From Siphonodentalium dalli (lineage: Eukaryota > Mollusca > Scaphopoda > Gadilida > Siphonodentaliidae), in contig CP136065.1 in NCBI GenBank assembly GCA_032622095.1, positions 245,087,474-245,151,473 on the forward strand: 64,000 bases of DNA, in the 5' to 3' direction. The position numbers and the translations under genes were made by a program. This document shows, in pieces, positions 1-12,078 of the stretch (positions are counted from its first letter, which is position 1; every line of letters begins with the position of its first letter). The notes under the pieces are model-generated. The model searched no databases, was not told the origin of the DNA, and worked only from the letters and a program-made list of their open reading frames with translations.

Positions 1-150
1 ATGTAGTTTGGTGATGATCGGATGAAAGATGTGATATGTTGGGTGCGGCAAAGGAAATTGTTGATGGACGCATGCACAGACGGATGGACGACAGATGCCA
101 ACCCATGACAATAGCTCAAACTTGACTTTGTCATCATGTTATTTTATAAA
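1..150 (+). mobile_element. 3' end of a pearl-type element
   Basis: The stretch matches the terminal segment of the elements ending near 24152, 27157 and 36255: a core end, GAAATTGTTGATGGACGCA, an ACGG-rich tail and CAATAGCTCAAACTT. It is cut off by the window edge. Confidence 0.7.
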
Positions 151-214
151 TTTTCCAAAACCTGTTATTTATCAACATTTTGTTAAACGAAATTTGGCCG
201 TTTTTGTCAATTCT

Positions 215-440
215 GACACACCAAAGCCACTTGATTTTAGAGTTATCCATCTTTATCCGCAATTTGGTCTTCTCATCGACTTTTTACCAGGCCAGTAAAA
301 CGTAGGCCTACTGGTGGTGAAAAATAGTAGATTTCAAAAATCAATATCGGATCACTCTGAGCTTTGATGGGTGGGTTCCTCGACTTGAATCAAATATTTT
401 TTACCCCCAAAGCCAAAGAAATAGCAATTCGCAAACTTTA
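215..440 (-). mobile_element. fragment of the TAAAGGTAC inverted-repeat element
   Basis: Reverse-oriented partial copy of the elements at 9179-9591 and 38095-38544. It shares the stretch TTTACCCCCAAAGCCAAAGA and the block TTAGAGTTATCCATCTT. Both ends are missing. Sequence 441-720 shows nothing I recognise. Confidence 0.7.
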
Positions 441-724
441 ATTTGGATTATGCATCTTTAAATTGGATGTTTTCAGATAGAGTTTTTGTTTTCAAATATT
501 AATGTACTAAACATGCGATTTGATGCTGGAAATTTACCATGGCTATAACAGTCTCTTTTGTTTGGTTAACAATAGTTATAATTTTGATATTTAAAGACCA
601 AAGAATTGTATGTTCTTGGGTGTGTAAACCAGCACAGGCACATGCTATATAAAAAATGAATTTATTTATTTGAGCAAACGAATGTCTCCTGCCATGCTCC
701 GCCCGTTATGACTGTTATATAAAC

Positions 725-800
725 CCTGTGCCAATGCATACTCTTATGTATGTGAGTCGACCATAGGTTGCCTCACATATATAAGAGTATGAATTGGCCT
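725..800. repeat. AATGCATTCTCTTATAT hairpin (TTAA-MITE module)
   Basis: Inverted repeat CCAATGCATACTCTTATGTA ... ATATATAAGAGTATGAATTGG around a loop with CGACCATAGG. It is the hairpin module found in the TTAA-flanked elements at 8033, 11824 and 28522. Confidence 0.85.
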
Positions 801-854
801 AATAAATTTAAGAATAAATGATAAAAATGATGAAATTGTTAAAGAATATAAGAA

Positions 855-2087
855 ATGAAAGTGTCAATGACACTGTAGCTCAACTTGGAAAGGGAATAAT
901 TTCATGTGTTACAGTCAATGGAGTGATTAGGAATGTGGAGAGGCCTAGTTATACAAAGAGTAAAATCCAAGATGGCCACTGGCAGCCATGTTTTTTTGCT
1001 GTATGACCCCAAAAAGACTTGTTCCCATTTACATGTCATTGTTAACATCCATCACAAATTTCATGATGATCCGACAAAAGATACGACCTGTAGCCTGTGT
1101 CAAAGGATTTAGTCATGTAAAGAGTAAAATTCAAGATGGCTGCTGGTGGCCATGTTTTTGGCCGAATGACCAAAAATGACTTGTTCCCATCTACATGTCA
1201 CTGTTAACATACAAGACAAATTTCATGAAGATCTGACCAAAGCTACGTCCTGTAGCCCGTGCCAAAGGATTTAGTCATGCAAAGAGTAAAATCCAAGATG
1301 GCTGCTGGCGGCCATGTTTTTTGGCCGAATGACCCCAAAATGACTCATTCTCATCTACATCTCAATATTAACATCCATGAAAAATTTCATGATTATCAGA
1401 CAAACAGTATGGCCTGTAGCCCATGCTAATGGATTGAATTTTGAAATCCAAGATGGCCATTGGCAGCCATGTTTTTTGGCCGAATGACCCCAAAATGACT
1501 CGTTCCCATCTACATGTCAATGTTAACATACAAGACAAATTTCATGAAGATCTGACCAAAGCTACGACCTGTAGCCCATGCCAAAGGATTTAGTCATGCA
1601 AAGAGTAAAATCCAAGATGGCTGCTGGTGGCCATGTTTTTAGCCGAATGACCCCAAAATGACTCGTTCCCATCTACATCTCAATATTAACATCCATGAAA
1701 AATTTCATGATGATCAGACAAACAGTATGGCCTGTAGCCCGTGCTAATGGATTGAATTTTGAAATCCAAGATGGCTGCTGGCAGCCATGTTTTTTGACCG
1801 AATGACCCCAAAATGACTCGTTCCCATCTACATGTCATTATCAACATGCATGACAATTTCATGATGATCCGACTAAAGGTACAACCTGTAGACCGTGCCA
1901 AAGGATTTAGTCATGCAAAGAGTAAAATCCAAGATGGCTGCTGGCGGCCATGTTTTTTAGCCGAATGACCCCAAAATGATTCGTTCCCATCTACATCTCA
2001 ATATTAACATCCATGAAAGATTTCATGATAATCAGACAAACAGTATGGCCTGTAGCCCGTGCTAATGGATTGAATTTTGAAATCCAA
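855..2087 (+). repeat. pearl-type ~160-bp tandem array, copy 1
   Basis: It begins GAAAGTGTCAATGACACTGT and GTAGCTCAACTTGG, then about seven ~160-bp monomers. Each monomer carries AAATCCAAGATGGC, GGCCATGTTTTT and CCGAATGACCCCAAAATGA. Two monomer types alternate, distinguished by GGATTTAGTCATGCAAAGAG or GGATTGAATTTTGAAATC. The usual microsatellite tail is missing; the array stops inside a hairpin arm. Confidence 0.9.
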
Positions 2088-2260
2088 CATATATAAGAGT
2101 ATGCATTGGCACAGGGTTTATATAACACTCCCTTATGGAGCCTCACACAGACCGAAGGAGACGACAGTCATCAGTGCATTGTACTCTCTGTCTGACAGTT
2201 TGCAAGTCGAATTATCCACGTCATTGAACATATTAACCCTTCCATGAATGGAGTTTCCTG
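2088..2260. mobile_element. degraded TTAA-type hairpin MITE
   Basis: It contains CATATATAAGAGTATGCATTG followed by a loose match to the opposite arm, and a TTAACCCTTCCATGAATGGA end near 2235, which is the terminal sequence of this family. Confidence 0.6.
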
Positions 2261-2275
2261 AAATTTAAATTTGCC

Positions 2276-2385
2276 TGAGCAGAATAAGGTTCCCAGAGGG
2301 TGACTGGTGATGATAGCTTGCTGTGCACGATAGCATCATGAAATGCACCCTCGGGGGACCTCCTTCTGCAAATGTCCGGCACCAT
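2276..2385. mobile_element. fold-back hAT family, diverged copy
   Basis: An inverted repeat built on CAGAATAAGGTTCCCAGAGG and its partner ..GGGACCTCCTTCTGCAAATG. It is more mutated than the intronic copies and its outer arms are incomplete. Confidence 0.75.
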
Positions 2386-2442
2386 ATTTTCAGACCTTCT
2401 TAAAAAGTTCTTTTAAAAAGACGGGGAAATAACGGGGCTATT

Positions 2443-2730
2443 GGTTTCTATAAGTACCTTGGAACAGCCACCAAGAAGCCATTGGTTTCTATAAATACCT
2501 TGGACAAGCCATTAGGAAGCCATTGGTTTCTATAAATACCTTGGACAAGCCATTAGGAAGCCATTGGTTTCTATAAATACCTTGGACAAGCCATTAGGAA
2601 TCCATTGGTGTCTATAAATACCTTGGACAAGCCATTAGGAAGCCATTGGTTTCTATAAATACCTTGGACAAGCCATTAGGAAGCCATTGGTTTCTATAAA
2701 TACCTTGGACAAGCCATTAGGAAGCCATTC
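2443..2730. repeat. 41-bp minisatellite (about 7 units)
   Basis: Tandem units of TTTCTATAAATACCTTGGAC followed by AAGCCATTAGGAAGCCATTGG, period 41 bp. The first unit is diverged and the rest are nearly identical. Confidence 0.93.
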
Positions 2731-2773
2731 GTTTCTCCTCGTTGGAATATCTTCCTTTTCTCGTCAGTAAATA

Positions 2774-2960
2774 TTCTCACCGGAGTCTCCTCATTATCAG
2801 CCGAGATAATAAAATTAATCTATAACAAAAATAAATCAGCCGAGATAATAAAATTAATCTATAACAAAAATAAATCAATAATCGTAATAATTCTCCTCAT
2901 TATCAGCCGAGATAATAAAATTAATCTATAACAAAAATAAATCAATAATCGTATTAATTC
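2774..2960. repeat. short tandem duplication, AT-rich
   Basis: Three partial copies of TCAGCCGAGATAATAAAATT then AATCTATAACAAAAATAAATC, two of them with TCCTCATTA in front and CAATAATCGTA behind. Confidence 0.88.
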
Positions 2961-2989
2961 GTAATTACACCTTGAGGAGCAGTCACTGC

Positions 2990-5900
2990 TTCCAGGGAGA
3001 GAGAGAGGACCAGTCAAGTGACATTACTGATTCCAGGGAGAGAGAGAGGACCAGTCAAGTGACGTTACTGATTCCAGGGAGAGAGAGAGAGGACCAGTCA
3101 AGTGACGTTACTGATTCCAGGGAGAGAGAGAGGACCAGTCAAGTGACGTTACTGATTCCAGGGACAGAGAGAGGACCAGTCAAGTGACGTTACTGATTCC
3201 AGGGAGAGAGATAGGACCAGTCAAGTGACGTTACTGATTCCAGGGAGAGAGAGAGGACCAGTCAAGTGACGTTACTGATTCCAGGGAGAGAGAGAGGACC
3301 AGTCAAGTGACGTTACTGATTCCAGGGAGAGAGATAGGACCAGTCAAGTGATGTTACTGATTCCAGGGAGAGAGAGGACCAGTCAAGTGACGTTACTGAT
3401 TCCAGGGAGAGAGAGAGGACCAGTCAAGTGACGTTACTGATTCCAGGGAGAGAGAGGACCGGTCAAGTGACGTTACTGATTCCAGGGAGAGAGAGAGGAC
3501 CAGTCAAGTGACGTTACTGATTCCAGGGAGAGAGAGAGAGGACCAGTCAAGTGACGTTACTGATTCCAGGGAGAGAGAGAGGACCAGTCAAGTGACGTTA
3601 CTGATTCCAGGGAGAGAGATAGGACCAGTCAAGTGACGTTACTGATTCCAGGGACAGAGAGAGGACCAGTCAAGTGACGTTACTGATTCCAGGGAGAGAG
3701 ATAGGACCAGTCAAGTGACGTTACTGATTCCAGGGAGAGAGAGAGGACCAGTCAAGTGACGTTACTGATTCCAGGGAGAGAGAGGACCAGTCAAGTGACG
3801 TTACTGATTCCAGGGAGAGAGATAGGACCAGTCAAGTGACGTTACTGATTCCAGGGACAGAGAGAGGACCAGTCAAGTGACGTTACTGATTCCAGGGAGA
3901 GAGAGAGGACCAGTCAAGTGACGTTACTGATTCCAGGGAGAGAGAGAGGACCAGTCAATTGACGTTACTGATTCCAGGGAGAGAGAGAGGACCAGTCAAG
4001 TGACGTTACTGATTCCAGGGAGAGAGATAGGACCAGTCAAGTGACGTTACTGATTCCAGGGAGAGATAGAGGACCAGTCAAGTGACGTTACTGATTCCAG
4101 GGAGAGAGATAGGACCAGTCAAGTGACGATACTGATTCCAGGGAGAGAGAGAGGACCAGTCAAGTGACGTTACTGATTCCAGGGAGAGAGAAAGGACCAG
4201 TCAAGTGACGTTACTGATTCCAGGGAGAGAGAGGACCAGTCAAGTGACGTTACTGATTCCAGGGAGAGAGAGAGGACCAGTCAAGTGACGTTACTGATTC
4301 CAGGGAGAGAGATAGGACCAGTCAAGTGACGTTACTGATTCCAGGGAGAGAGATAGGACCAGTCAAGTGACGTTACTGATTCCAGGGAGAGAGAGAGGAC
4401 CAGTCAAGTGACGTTACTGATTCCAGGGAGAGAGATATGACCAGTCAAGTGACGTTACTGATTCCAGGGAGAGAGAGAGAGGACCAGTCAAGTGACGTTA
4501 CTGATTCCAGGGAGAGAGATAGGACCAGTCAAGTGACGTTACTGATTCCAGGGAGAGAGAGAGGACCAGTCAAGTGATGTTACTGATTCCAGGGAGAGAG
4601 ATAGGACCAGTCAAGTGACGTTACTGATTCCAGGGAGAGAGAGAGGACCAGTCAAGTGACGTTACTGATTCCAGGGAGAGAGAGAGGACCAGTCAAGTGA
4701 CGTTACTGATTCCAGGGAGAGAGAGAGGACCAGTCAAGTGACGTTACTGATTCCAGGGAGAGAGAGAGGACCAGTCAAGTGACGTTACTGATTCCAGGGA
4801 GAGAGAGAGGACCAGTCAAGTGACGTTACTGATTCCAGGGAGAGAGAGAGGACCAGTCAAGTGACGTTACTGATTCCAGGGAGAGAGAGAGGACCAGTCA
4901 AGTGACGTTACTGATTCCAGGGAGAGAGAGGACCAGTCAAGTGACGTTACTGATTCCAGGGAGAGAGATAGGACCAGTCAAGTGGCGTTACTGATTCCAG
5001 GGAGAGAGATAGGACCAGTCAAGTGACGTTACTGATTCCAGGGAGAGAGAGAGGACCAGTCAAGTGACGTTACTGATTCCAGGGAGAGAGATAGGACCAG
5101 TCAAGTGACGTTACTGATTCCAGGGAGAGAGAGAGGACCAGTCAAGTGACGTTACTGATTCCAGGGAGAGAGATAGGACCAGTCAAGTGACGTTACTGAT
5201 TCCAGGGAGAGAGGACCAGTCAAGTGACGTTACTGATTCCAGGGAGAGAGAGATAGGACCAGTCAAGTGACGTTACTGATTCCAGGGAGAGAGAGAGAGG
5301 ACCAGTCAATTGACGTTACTGATTCCAGGGAGAGAGATAGGACCAGTCAAGTGACGTTACTGATTCCAGGGAGAGAGAGAGGACCAGTCAAGTGACGTTA
5401 CTGATTCCAGGGAGAGAGAGAGGACCAGTCAAGTGACGTTACTGATTCCAGGGAGAGAGAGAGGACCAGTCAAGTGACGTTACTGATTCCAGGGAGAGAG
5501 AGAGGACCAGTCAAGTGACGTTACTGATTCCAGGGAGAGAGATAGGACCAGTCAAGTGACGTTACTGATTCCAGGGAGAGAGAGAGGACCAGTCAAGTGA
5601 CGTTACTGATTCCAGGGAGAGAGATAGGACCAGTCAAGTGACGTTACTGATTCCAGGGAGAGAGAGAGGACCAGTCAAGTGACGTTACTGATTCCAGGGA
5701 GAGAGATAGGACCAGTCAAGTGACGTTACTGATTCCAGGGAGAGAGAGAGGACCAGTCAAGTGACGTTACTGATTCCAGGGAGAGAGAGAGGACCAGTCA
5801 AGTGACGTTACTGATTCCAGGGAGAGAGAGAGGACCAGTCAAGTGACGTTACTGGTTCCAGGGAGAGAGAGAGGACCAGTCAAGTGACGTTACTGATTCC

Positions 5901-6904
5901 AGGGAGAGAGAGAGGACCAGTCAAGTGACGTTACTGATTCCAGGGAGAGAGAGAGGACCAGTCAAGTGACGTTACTGATTCCAGGGAGAGAGAGAGAGGA
6001 CCAGTCAAGTGACGTTACTGATTCCAGGGAGAGAGAGGACCAGTCAAGTGACGTTACTGATTCCAGGGAGACAGGGAGGACCAGTCAAGTGACGTTACTG
6101 ATTCCAGGGAGAGAGAGAGGACCAGTCAAGTGACGTTACTGATTCCAGGGAGAGAGAGAGGACCAGTCAAGTGACGTTACTGATTCCAGGGAGAGAGAGA
6201 GGACCAGTCAAGTGACGTTACTGATTCCAGGGAGAGAGAGGACCAGTCAAGTGACGTTACTGATTCCAGGGAGAGAGAGAGAGGACCAGTCAAGTGACGT
6301 TACTGATCCAGGGAGAGAGAGAGAGGACCAGTCAAGTGACGTTACTGATTCCAGGGAGAGAGAGAGAGGACCAGTCAGGTGACGTTACTGATACCAGGGA
6401 GAGAGAGAGGACCAGTCAGGTGACGTTACTGATTCCAGGGAGAGAGAGAGGACCAGTCAGGTGACGTTACTGATTCCAGGGAGAGAGAGAGGACCAGTCA
6501 AGTGACGTTACTGATTCCAGGGAGAGAGAGAGGACCAGTCAGGTGACGTTACTGATTCCATGGAGAGAGAGAGAGAACCAGTCAGGTGACGTTACTGATT
6601 CCAGGGAGAGAGAGAGGACCAGTCAGGTGACGTTACTGATTCCAGGGAGAGAGAGGATCAGTCAAGTGACGTTACTGATTCCAGGGAGAGAGAGAGAGGA
6701 CCAGTCAGGTGACGTTACTGATTCCAGGGAGAGAGAGAGGACCAGTCAAGTGACGTTACTGATTCCAGGGAGAGAGATAGGACCAGTCAAGTGACGTTAC
6801 TGATTCCAGGGAGAGAGAGAGGACCAGTCAAGTGACGTTACTGATTCCAGGGAGAGAGAGGATCAGTCAAGTGACGTTACTGATTCCAGGGAGAGAGAGA
6901 GAGC
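2990..6904. repeat. large ~41-bp minisatellite, about 95 units
   Basis: Units read GATTCCAGGGAGAGAGAGAG then GACCAGTCAAGTGACGTTACT. Length varies from about 37 to 45 bp through the (GA)n run; GATAG and GGTGACG variants cluster locally, with GTCAGGTGACG units near the right end. Nearly every unit contains TGACGT, the core of CRE/ATF bZIP sites. Short ORFs through it (for example 2972-3187, 6543-6794) are repeat translations, not genes. Confidence 0.97.
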
Positions 6905-7009
6905 ATAGAAAAATATAGCATTTCTATAACAAATCAGCTGCTTTTACGAAAATCAAATTTAGAATCAGGATTCTGAATGTCGTCAGATTTTAAGCCCAAA
7001 AGGTACAAT

Positions 7010-7217
7010 CGAAAAATGACTTGAGATTCCTGAAATTTTAGGAAAACCCCTCGGGAACCTCGCAATTATAAGAGAATGCATGGGCCTAACAATATTTATC
7101 TTGACCTTGTAAGCCAGTGCATTCAGTCGCATAGGAAGACACGCATATATAAGAGGATGCACTGGCACAGGACCCTTTAATGCTGCACCAGAGCAGGTCA
7201 CGTTATCAAAGGGTTAA
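7010..7217. mobile_element. TTAA-type hairpin MITE
   Basis: Two diverged hairpin arms (AAGAGAATGCATGGGCCTAA, CATATATAAGAGGATGCACT) precede the right terminus ATCAAAGGGTTAA. The left end has decayed. Confidence 0.7.
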
Positions 7218-7639
7218 TGTAGTCCAATGAATAAGGGGATTAATTATTACAAAGAACACATAACTGACAAATAAGGAACATCATTTGCATATATATATAT
7301 GTCGATCTTAAAATCAGTCTCAGAGGCAGGGCCTGTTGCTCAAATACAGTTAGTATTGGCTATCATTTCTGCACTTCAAATTGCACTATTATTAATATTC
7401 TTGTCAACCTGTCAAGAACTGGCAGGGCCCCTGGATAATTTAAATCCCATGCAAATCATACCTCATTAATAAACTGCTGACCAATGTTAAAAGTGATAAC
7501 TGCTCATTGACAACATGAAGCCTGTCATGCTGTGCTATATTGAATGATAAATTTGTTGTTTTTATACATTATTATTTGCATATTTTACTACTTTGGTCTT
7601 TTGGTCAATATTTTGGATATTTTGCTATGAGGGATAGAA

Positions 7640-7685
7640 TCACTAAATTCACTCTCTGGACTTCATTCTGCAAATGACAGGCACA
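7640..7685. mobile_element. solo arm of the fold-back hAT family
   Basis: One arm only: TCACTAAATTCACTCTCTGG followed by TTCATTCTGCAAATGACAGG. Confidence 0.7.
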
Positions 7686-7688
7686 CTA

Positions 7689-7815
7689 CAGTATATGCCC
7701 TAAATAATCGACTCCTTAACCACAGCAGAATGTTGGGTAACTTTTCAGGATTTAGTCGGAAATATGGCTTGTTGCCATTCATCGGAAAGCTCTCAGTGAG
7801 CTTAGGGCATTACTG
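7689..7815. mobile_element. Tc1/mariner-type hairpin MITE, short copy 1
   Basis: A TA-flanked element from CAGTATATGCCCTAAATAAT to GGGCATTACTG. It has kept the left arm but lost most of the right arm. Confidence 0.85.
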
Positions 7816-8032
7816 TATATCCAGGCTTGGCTAGCTAAATTATCTTTATTTATCAATCCCTGTTGGTTGAATTTAGTTGTTACAGATACACAGGTGATGT
7901 AGGGTTTAATTTGTGGATCAGGTAAGTAGTGTATGTCAGAGGGGAAATTTTGGGTGAGGAAAAATGGGCCCTAAAAGAAACCCTAATACCTTTGATTTGG
8001 TTCCAGCATTACATCTCATTCCCGTAACTACG

Positions 8033-8419
8033 TTAACCCTTTACCCAACAAACCGGCCAAATAAAGCTTCAACAGCCTAAATTATCTTGGGTCTGTCTCA
8101 ATAAAACCATACAAATATGGTTATCATTGGAACCGGCTCATTGACCACATTGTGATAGTTACAGTTATGCCCTGTGCCAATGCATTCTCTTATATATGCG
8201 AGTCGACCATAGGTCGCCTCGCATATATAAGAGAATGCATTGGCCTAAAAAAAATCTTTTTTTAACACTTACCATTTTTTCTTACATTCTTTAACAATTT
8301 TATAATTTTTAATGTGTTAAGCCAATGCATTCTCTTATATATGCGAGGCGACCTATGGTCGACTCGCATATATAAGAGAATGCATTGGCACAGGGCCCTT
8401 CTGTTGGGTAAAGGGTTAA
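8033..8419. mobile_element. piggyBac-like TTAA MITE with two hairpins
   Basis: Flanked by TTAA, with ends TTAACCCTTTACCCAACA and TGTTGGGTAAAGGGTTAA. Inside lie two ~75-bp hairpins in opposite order, each CCAATGCATTCTCTTATATA / TATATAAGAGAATGCATTGG. TTAA targets and ends starting CCC are typical of piggyBac-type transposons. A close relative is at 28522-28921. Confidence 0.9.
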
Positions 8420-8754
8420 AATTCTGGAAGTATTTCATCTCATGTTTAGTAATACCTTTGATTTGGTTCCAGCATTTCTTCTCATTCCGGTAACCACGTT
8501 AATCTCATAGTAATATTTGTCATCAGGATTGTTGTCGAGCAGTGGTGCTAAGCCAAGCTGAAAAAAAAAATCACAAATCACACTTACACCCAGTTCAGAC
8601 AGACATTCTATCGACTAGTTATTGTAGAACATATAGCTCCACTTTGACAGTCTGGACGACTGGCATTGAATATTGTCCAGTGCAAAACTGGGCAATGTCT
8701 GATCATTTGTATTTGAGTCTGACAGTATTTCTGATAATTGGATTTTTCCATATG

Positions 8755-9160
8755 ATAACAAGAGCACACCATCGTGGAGTGGCATAATACGCCCGTTTCT
8801 GGAGTAGAGTAGGGCATGTAGACAGAACCCATATTTGAACTTGATCTGTATACCAAATTTGGTTCAGTTTGTTCACTCAATTCAATCTAAAGTTATCATC
8901 TGGAAACCGCATATGAGGTAAAATCTAAGTAGAAAAATGGGCATAACTCTGTCAAAATCATGCAGACGAAACCCATATTCGAACTTGATATGTATTTTGG
9001 GGTGGTAAACTAACATACCAAATTTGGTTCAGTTCACTCTATTCAATCTAAAAGTTATCATCCGGAAACAAAAAGCGGACGGACAGACGACAGACAAATG
9101 AACGGACGGACAACCCATTTAAATAATACAACCATTTTTTCAAATGAGCGCATAAAAAGA
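8755..9160 (+). mobile_element. pearl-like element with GACGGACA tail
   Basis: It opens AACAAGAGCACACCATCGTG and GGCATAATACGCCCG. Two diverged ~150-bp units follow, with GGGCATAACTCTGTCAAAA and CCAAATTTGGTTCAGTT. A GGACGGACAGACGACAGAC tail closes it. Confidence 0.75.
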
Positions 9161-9178
9161 AATAAGATATTACACTAT

Positions 9179-9591
9179 TAAAGATACATAATCCGGATTA
9201 TCGCTCCTAAATTACTATTTCTTTGGCTTCGGGGGTAACAAATATTTCATTTAAGTCGAGGAACCCCATCAAATCTCAGAGAGATCAGATATCAATTTTT
9301 GAAGTTTTTTATTTCTCGAGATGTGCAATTATTTGTGGCTCAGAAAAACATCGTCAAACAGATGGTCTCAGAGAAAATTGCAGATGATTGCGGATGAAGA
9401 TGGATAACTCTAAAATCAAATGTCAATACATCCAATTTTTGTGATACTCAAGTGATAATACAGCCATATTTCAGTTAGCATTATTTTGTTACAATTAATC
9501 GATTCTGATAACTAAAGCGTATTTTGAAGAAATGTTGTTGTTGTTGTATCATGGTGATACAGGGACCGTCTGATCGGATTGAGTACCTTTA
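9179..9591. mobile_element. TAAAGGTAC inverted-repeat element
   Basis: Ends TAAAGATACATAATCCGGAT and CTGATCGGATTGAGTACCTTT are inverted versions of one another. Its body matches 38095-38544. Confidence 0.78.
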
Positions 9592-9714
9592 AGAATATCA
9601 GTAAAGTTAAATGCGAGACAATCAAGAAGAGGAAAACTGATAAACTTGTTTAGAAAAAAGCTGAAATCATATAATCATTTACCCCGTTATGGCTCCCAGA
9701 ATGCAGCGGAATTC

Positions 9715-9800
9715 AAACCTTTGTTTATTTTCAATGGAAGGAGAATAACTCTATATCTAAATATATAGTTATTCCCCTTCCATTGAAAATAATAAAATGT
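9715..9800. repeat. perfect-arm hairpin
   Basis: TTTATTTTCAATGGAAGGAG pairs with the later CCTTCCATTGAAAATAATAA around ATATATAG. It is probably a minute MITE; sequence between 9801 and 10066 holds nothing recognisable. Confidence 0.8.
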
Positions 9801-10066
9801 TTGCAGAAACTTTAGCAAAGAACAGATGTCAATATCTCAACCAAAAAAAAAACATGTTCACATTTTATTACATCAAATAAGTTGAAAATACAATGTTTTG
9901 GAGATTCATCTTTCAAATGTTATATAATATGACATATATTATATATAATGTGATCTGGGGGTTCGGATATTAAGTGGGCCTTTAATGAAGAGATTTTTTT
10001 TTAATATTTGTTCGCAATTTAAAAACATTTTTGCTGGGCAACCTTTTTAAAATGTCAAACAGTTTA

Positions 10067-10657
10067 CTTTAAAGGGGTACTGTACTCCATTTTCATTAAA
10101 TTCCGGTGACAACAACGATCTAATATCGATAATATATAGAAACATAAGTAATTTGAGTCGAAGATGTATTCTGTAAACGCTCAGGTTAATAGGCTATCTT
10201 AAAATTTAATAATTTAAAAGTTAATAATTTGATATAAATTGAATTTATGACTGGAGCCATAAAATGGCATCAATTAAATTACGAATTACCGTAATCGAAA
10301 ACAGTAATTGAGGGATACTGGATTTTAAACTGATCGCACACACGATCGCTTAAAATATTATGATGATACGGGGAGAACACTCAAGCCACTCACTGACTAG
10401 CAATGATACAATAACTTAAATGATTATATGGGACTAGTATGCATATGATAAAACTTTTATTTGATTCATTTGGTTGAAAACTTTACAAAAATTACTCGAC
10501 AACGACAATTTGTATTTTTGCATTCCGGTAAATTTGTCATCCGTAACATGACTTCGTACTCAACATACTTTCAAATAATGGAAAAATTGTTACCTTATTC
10601 TCCGACTCGGAGACTATAGAAACCAACAACAACATTTGGCGTACAGTACCCCTTTAA
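10067..10657. mobile_element. MITE with TTTAAAGGGGTACTGTAC ends
   Basis: Terminal inverted repeats TTTAAAGGGGTACTGTACTC and GTACAGTACCCCTTTAA bound 590 bp of AT-rich sequence with no ORF. It sits 96 bp from the exon K donor. Confidence 0.82.
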
Positions 10658-10753
10658 GCACCTATTATGTGTCAGGTAATCCACAAACAAATTTGATCCA
10701 GAATTGGCTTCAGCCAGACTCTTTGTCACTATAACCGCAACCAGATACCTTAC

Positions 10754-10981
10754 CTTTTCTCTGTCCTTTCGATCACCTCTTCTCGCCCACAGGAATGCCA
10801 GTATGAATATGCCGAGGATCGCCATCTCTGTGCCATAAAGCGTTGGGTTACTGAGGAAGTCAGCATTTGCGAAAACATAATCCCAGTCAATCGCATTTGG
10901 TTGAACAGCAAAACCGCCAGCAAAATTTGTTAAGTGGGTGCAAGTACAGTCGACTTTCTTACTGTTAGATGTCTTCTGAAC
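10754..10981 (-). CDS. polycystin-1-like gene, exon K (GPS cleavage site and TM1)
   Basis: This exon is 228 nt (76 codons), phase 0 at both ends, with acceptor ...tttattag and donor AAG|GTAAGG. It starts VQKTSNSKKVDCTCTHLTNF, which completes the GPS; autoproteolysis in this family occurs between L and T of HLT. It then runs through NPTLYGTEM into a hydrophobic helix AILGIFILAFLW followed by ARRGDRKDREK. That combination, GPS then a short extracellular linker, TM1 and a basic cytosolic R-R-x-D-x-x-D start, is typical of polycystin-1-like proteins. The next exon should open the cytosolic PLAT domain; I do not see it in 1-10753. A 590-bp inverted-repeat element lies immediately downstream in the intron. 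Confidence 0.95.
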
Positions 10982-11823
10982 CTAATAAATGTAAATGTTA
11001 CAGAATTGACTGTGAATGAATGGTTTATTTGAAACTAATGACAATACAATGGATTCTGACATAGTCTTTGACTAGCTCCTGTCGCCCAGTAGGTTACACT
11101 GGTGTAAATAGGGTTCGGAGTGACATCTAGCAGATGAGGGAGGAATATATAGAAGAGAATAAAATAGACAATGGGCCCTGATTGGTCAATAGCCTTGTGT
11201 GCTTTTTGCATAATAAAAAAATCATCACACATCACACATCATTTCCCATAGGTAAAATAGCCATTTGAACAGGAATTAACCCTTTGTAGTGAAGTTTAAA
11301 TTTTTTGGTGTGGTCTAAAATATGACAGTATTTTTTAGTGCGGTTCTGACACTAGTAACGAAAATACAAGATTTAAAGGTGAATTCCCTGCTAGACGGAC
11401 ATTTTTTTTTTTTGCATAAAAAGTTTCACCAAATGTCAATTTTTCAGATTTAAAGAAAATTTTGTACCCAAAATTTATATTGCCAACAGTACATGCCAAA
11501 ACATTAGCACTGAGGCCTATGGAAAACATTTACACCAGTGTAACCAGTACTTCAATGTAATTTCACTTTTCCAGTGCTTAAGATCACAAAAATAATAAAA
11601 ATTCATCCATTTTGGGTATTCTGGCACCGTTCTATTCGTAAATTAATGGTCAATTTGATCAAATGAAACACAAAACTGCAAGCAAAGTTTGTCAAGTGGA
11701 TGCAAGTACAGTCCACTGTATTTCTTTTCAACCTAAGAGGAGAAATGTGAAGGCATATTTTGTATTTATTACACACACCTGTGAATTATGTCCCTGGTGA
11801 TGGCACACACCTGTTGACAGCTC

Positions 11824-12078
11824 TTAACCCTTTGAGTGCCAGGTTAATTTTTGTATCAACCCATATACCCTGTGCCAATGCATTCTCTTATATATGCGAG
11901 TCGACCATAGGTCGCCTCGCATATATAAGAGAATGCATTGGCCTAACAATTTTTGTTTTTTTACAATTTTTTTTTAAATTTTTTTTACAATTTTAATAAT
12001 TTATTCTTCTATTCTTTATAAGACTTATTTTGTAGGTTTAGGGCCGATGAGATCGGCCCCTGGCACTCAAAGGGTTAA
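11824..12078. mobile_element. piggyBac-like TTAA MITE, GAGTGCCAGG subtype
   Basis: TTAA-flanked, with ends TTAACCCTTTGAGTGCCAGG and CCTGGCACTCAAAGGGTTAA and one internal ATGCATTCTCTTATATATGC hairpin. Confidence 0.92.

Noticed and set aside
2972-6794. ORFs reading RERERTSQVTLLIPG repeats
   Set aside because: They are translations of the 41-bp minisatellite; the same peptides appear in shifting frames and end wherever a unit length changes.
1-10753. Search for the PLAT-domain exon downstream of exon K
   Set aside because: I looked for a minus-strand frame in phase 0 with the expected PLAT features and found none among the repeats; the intron probably runs past the window edge.
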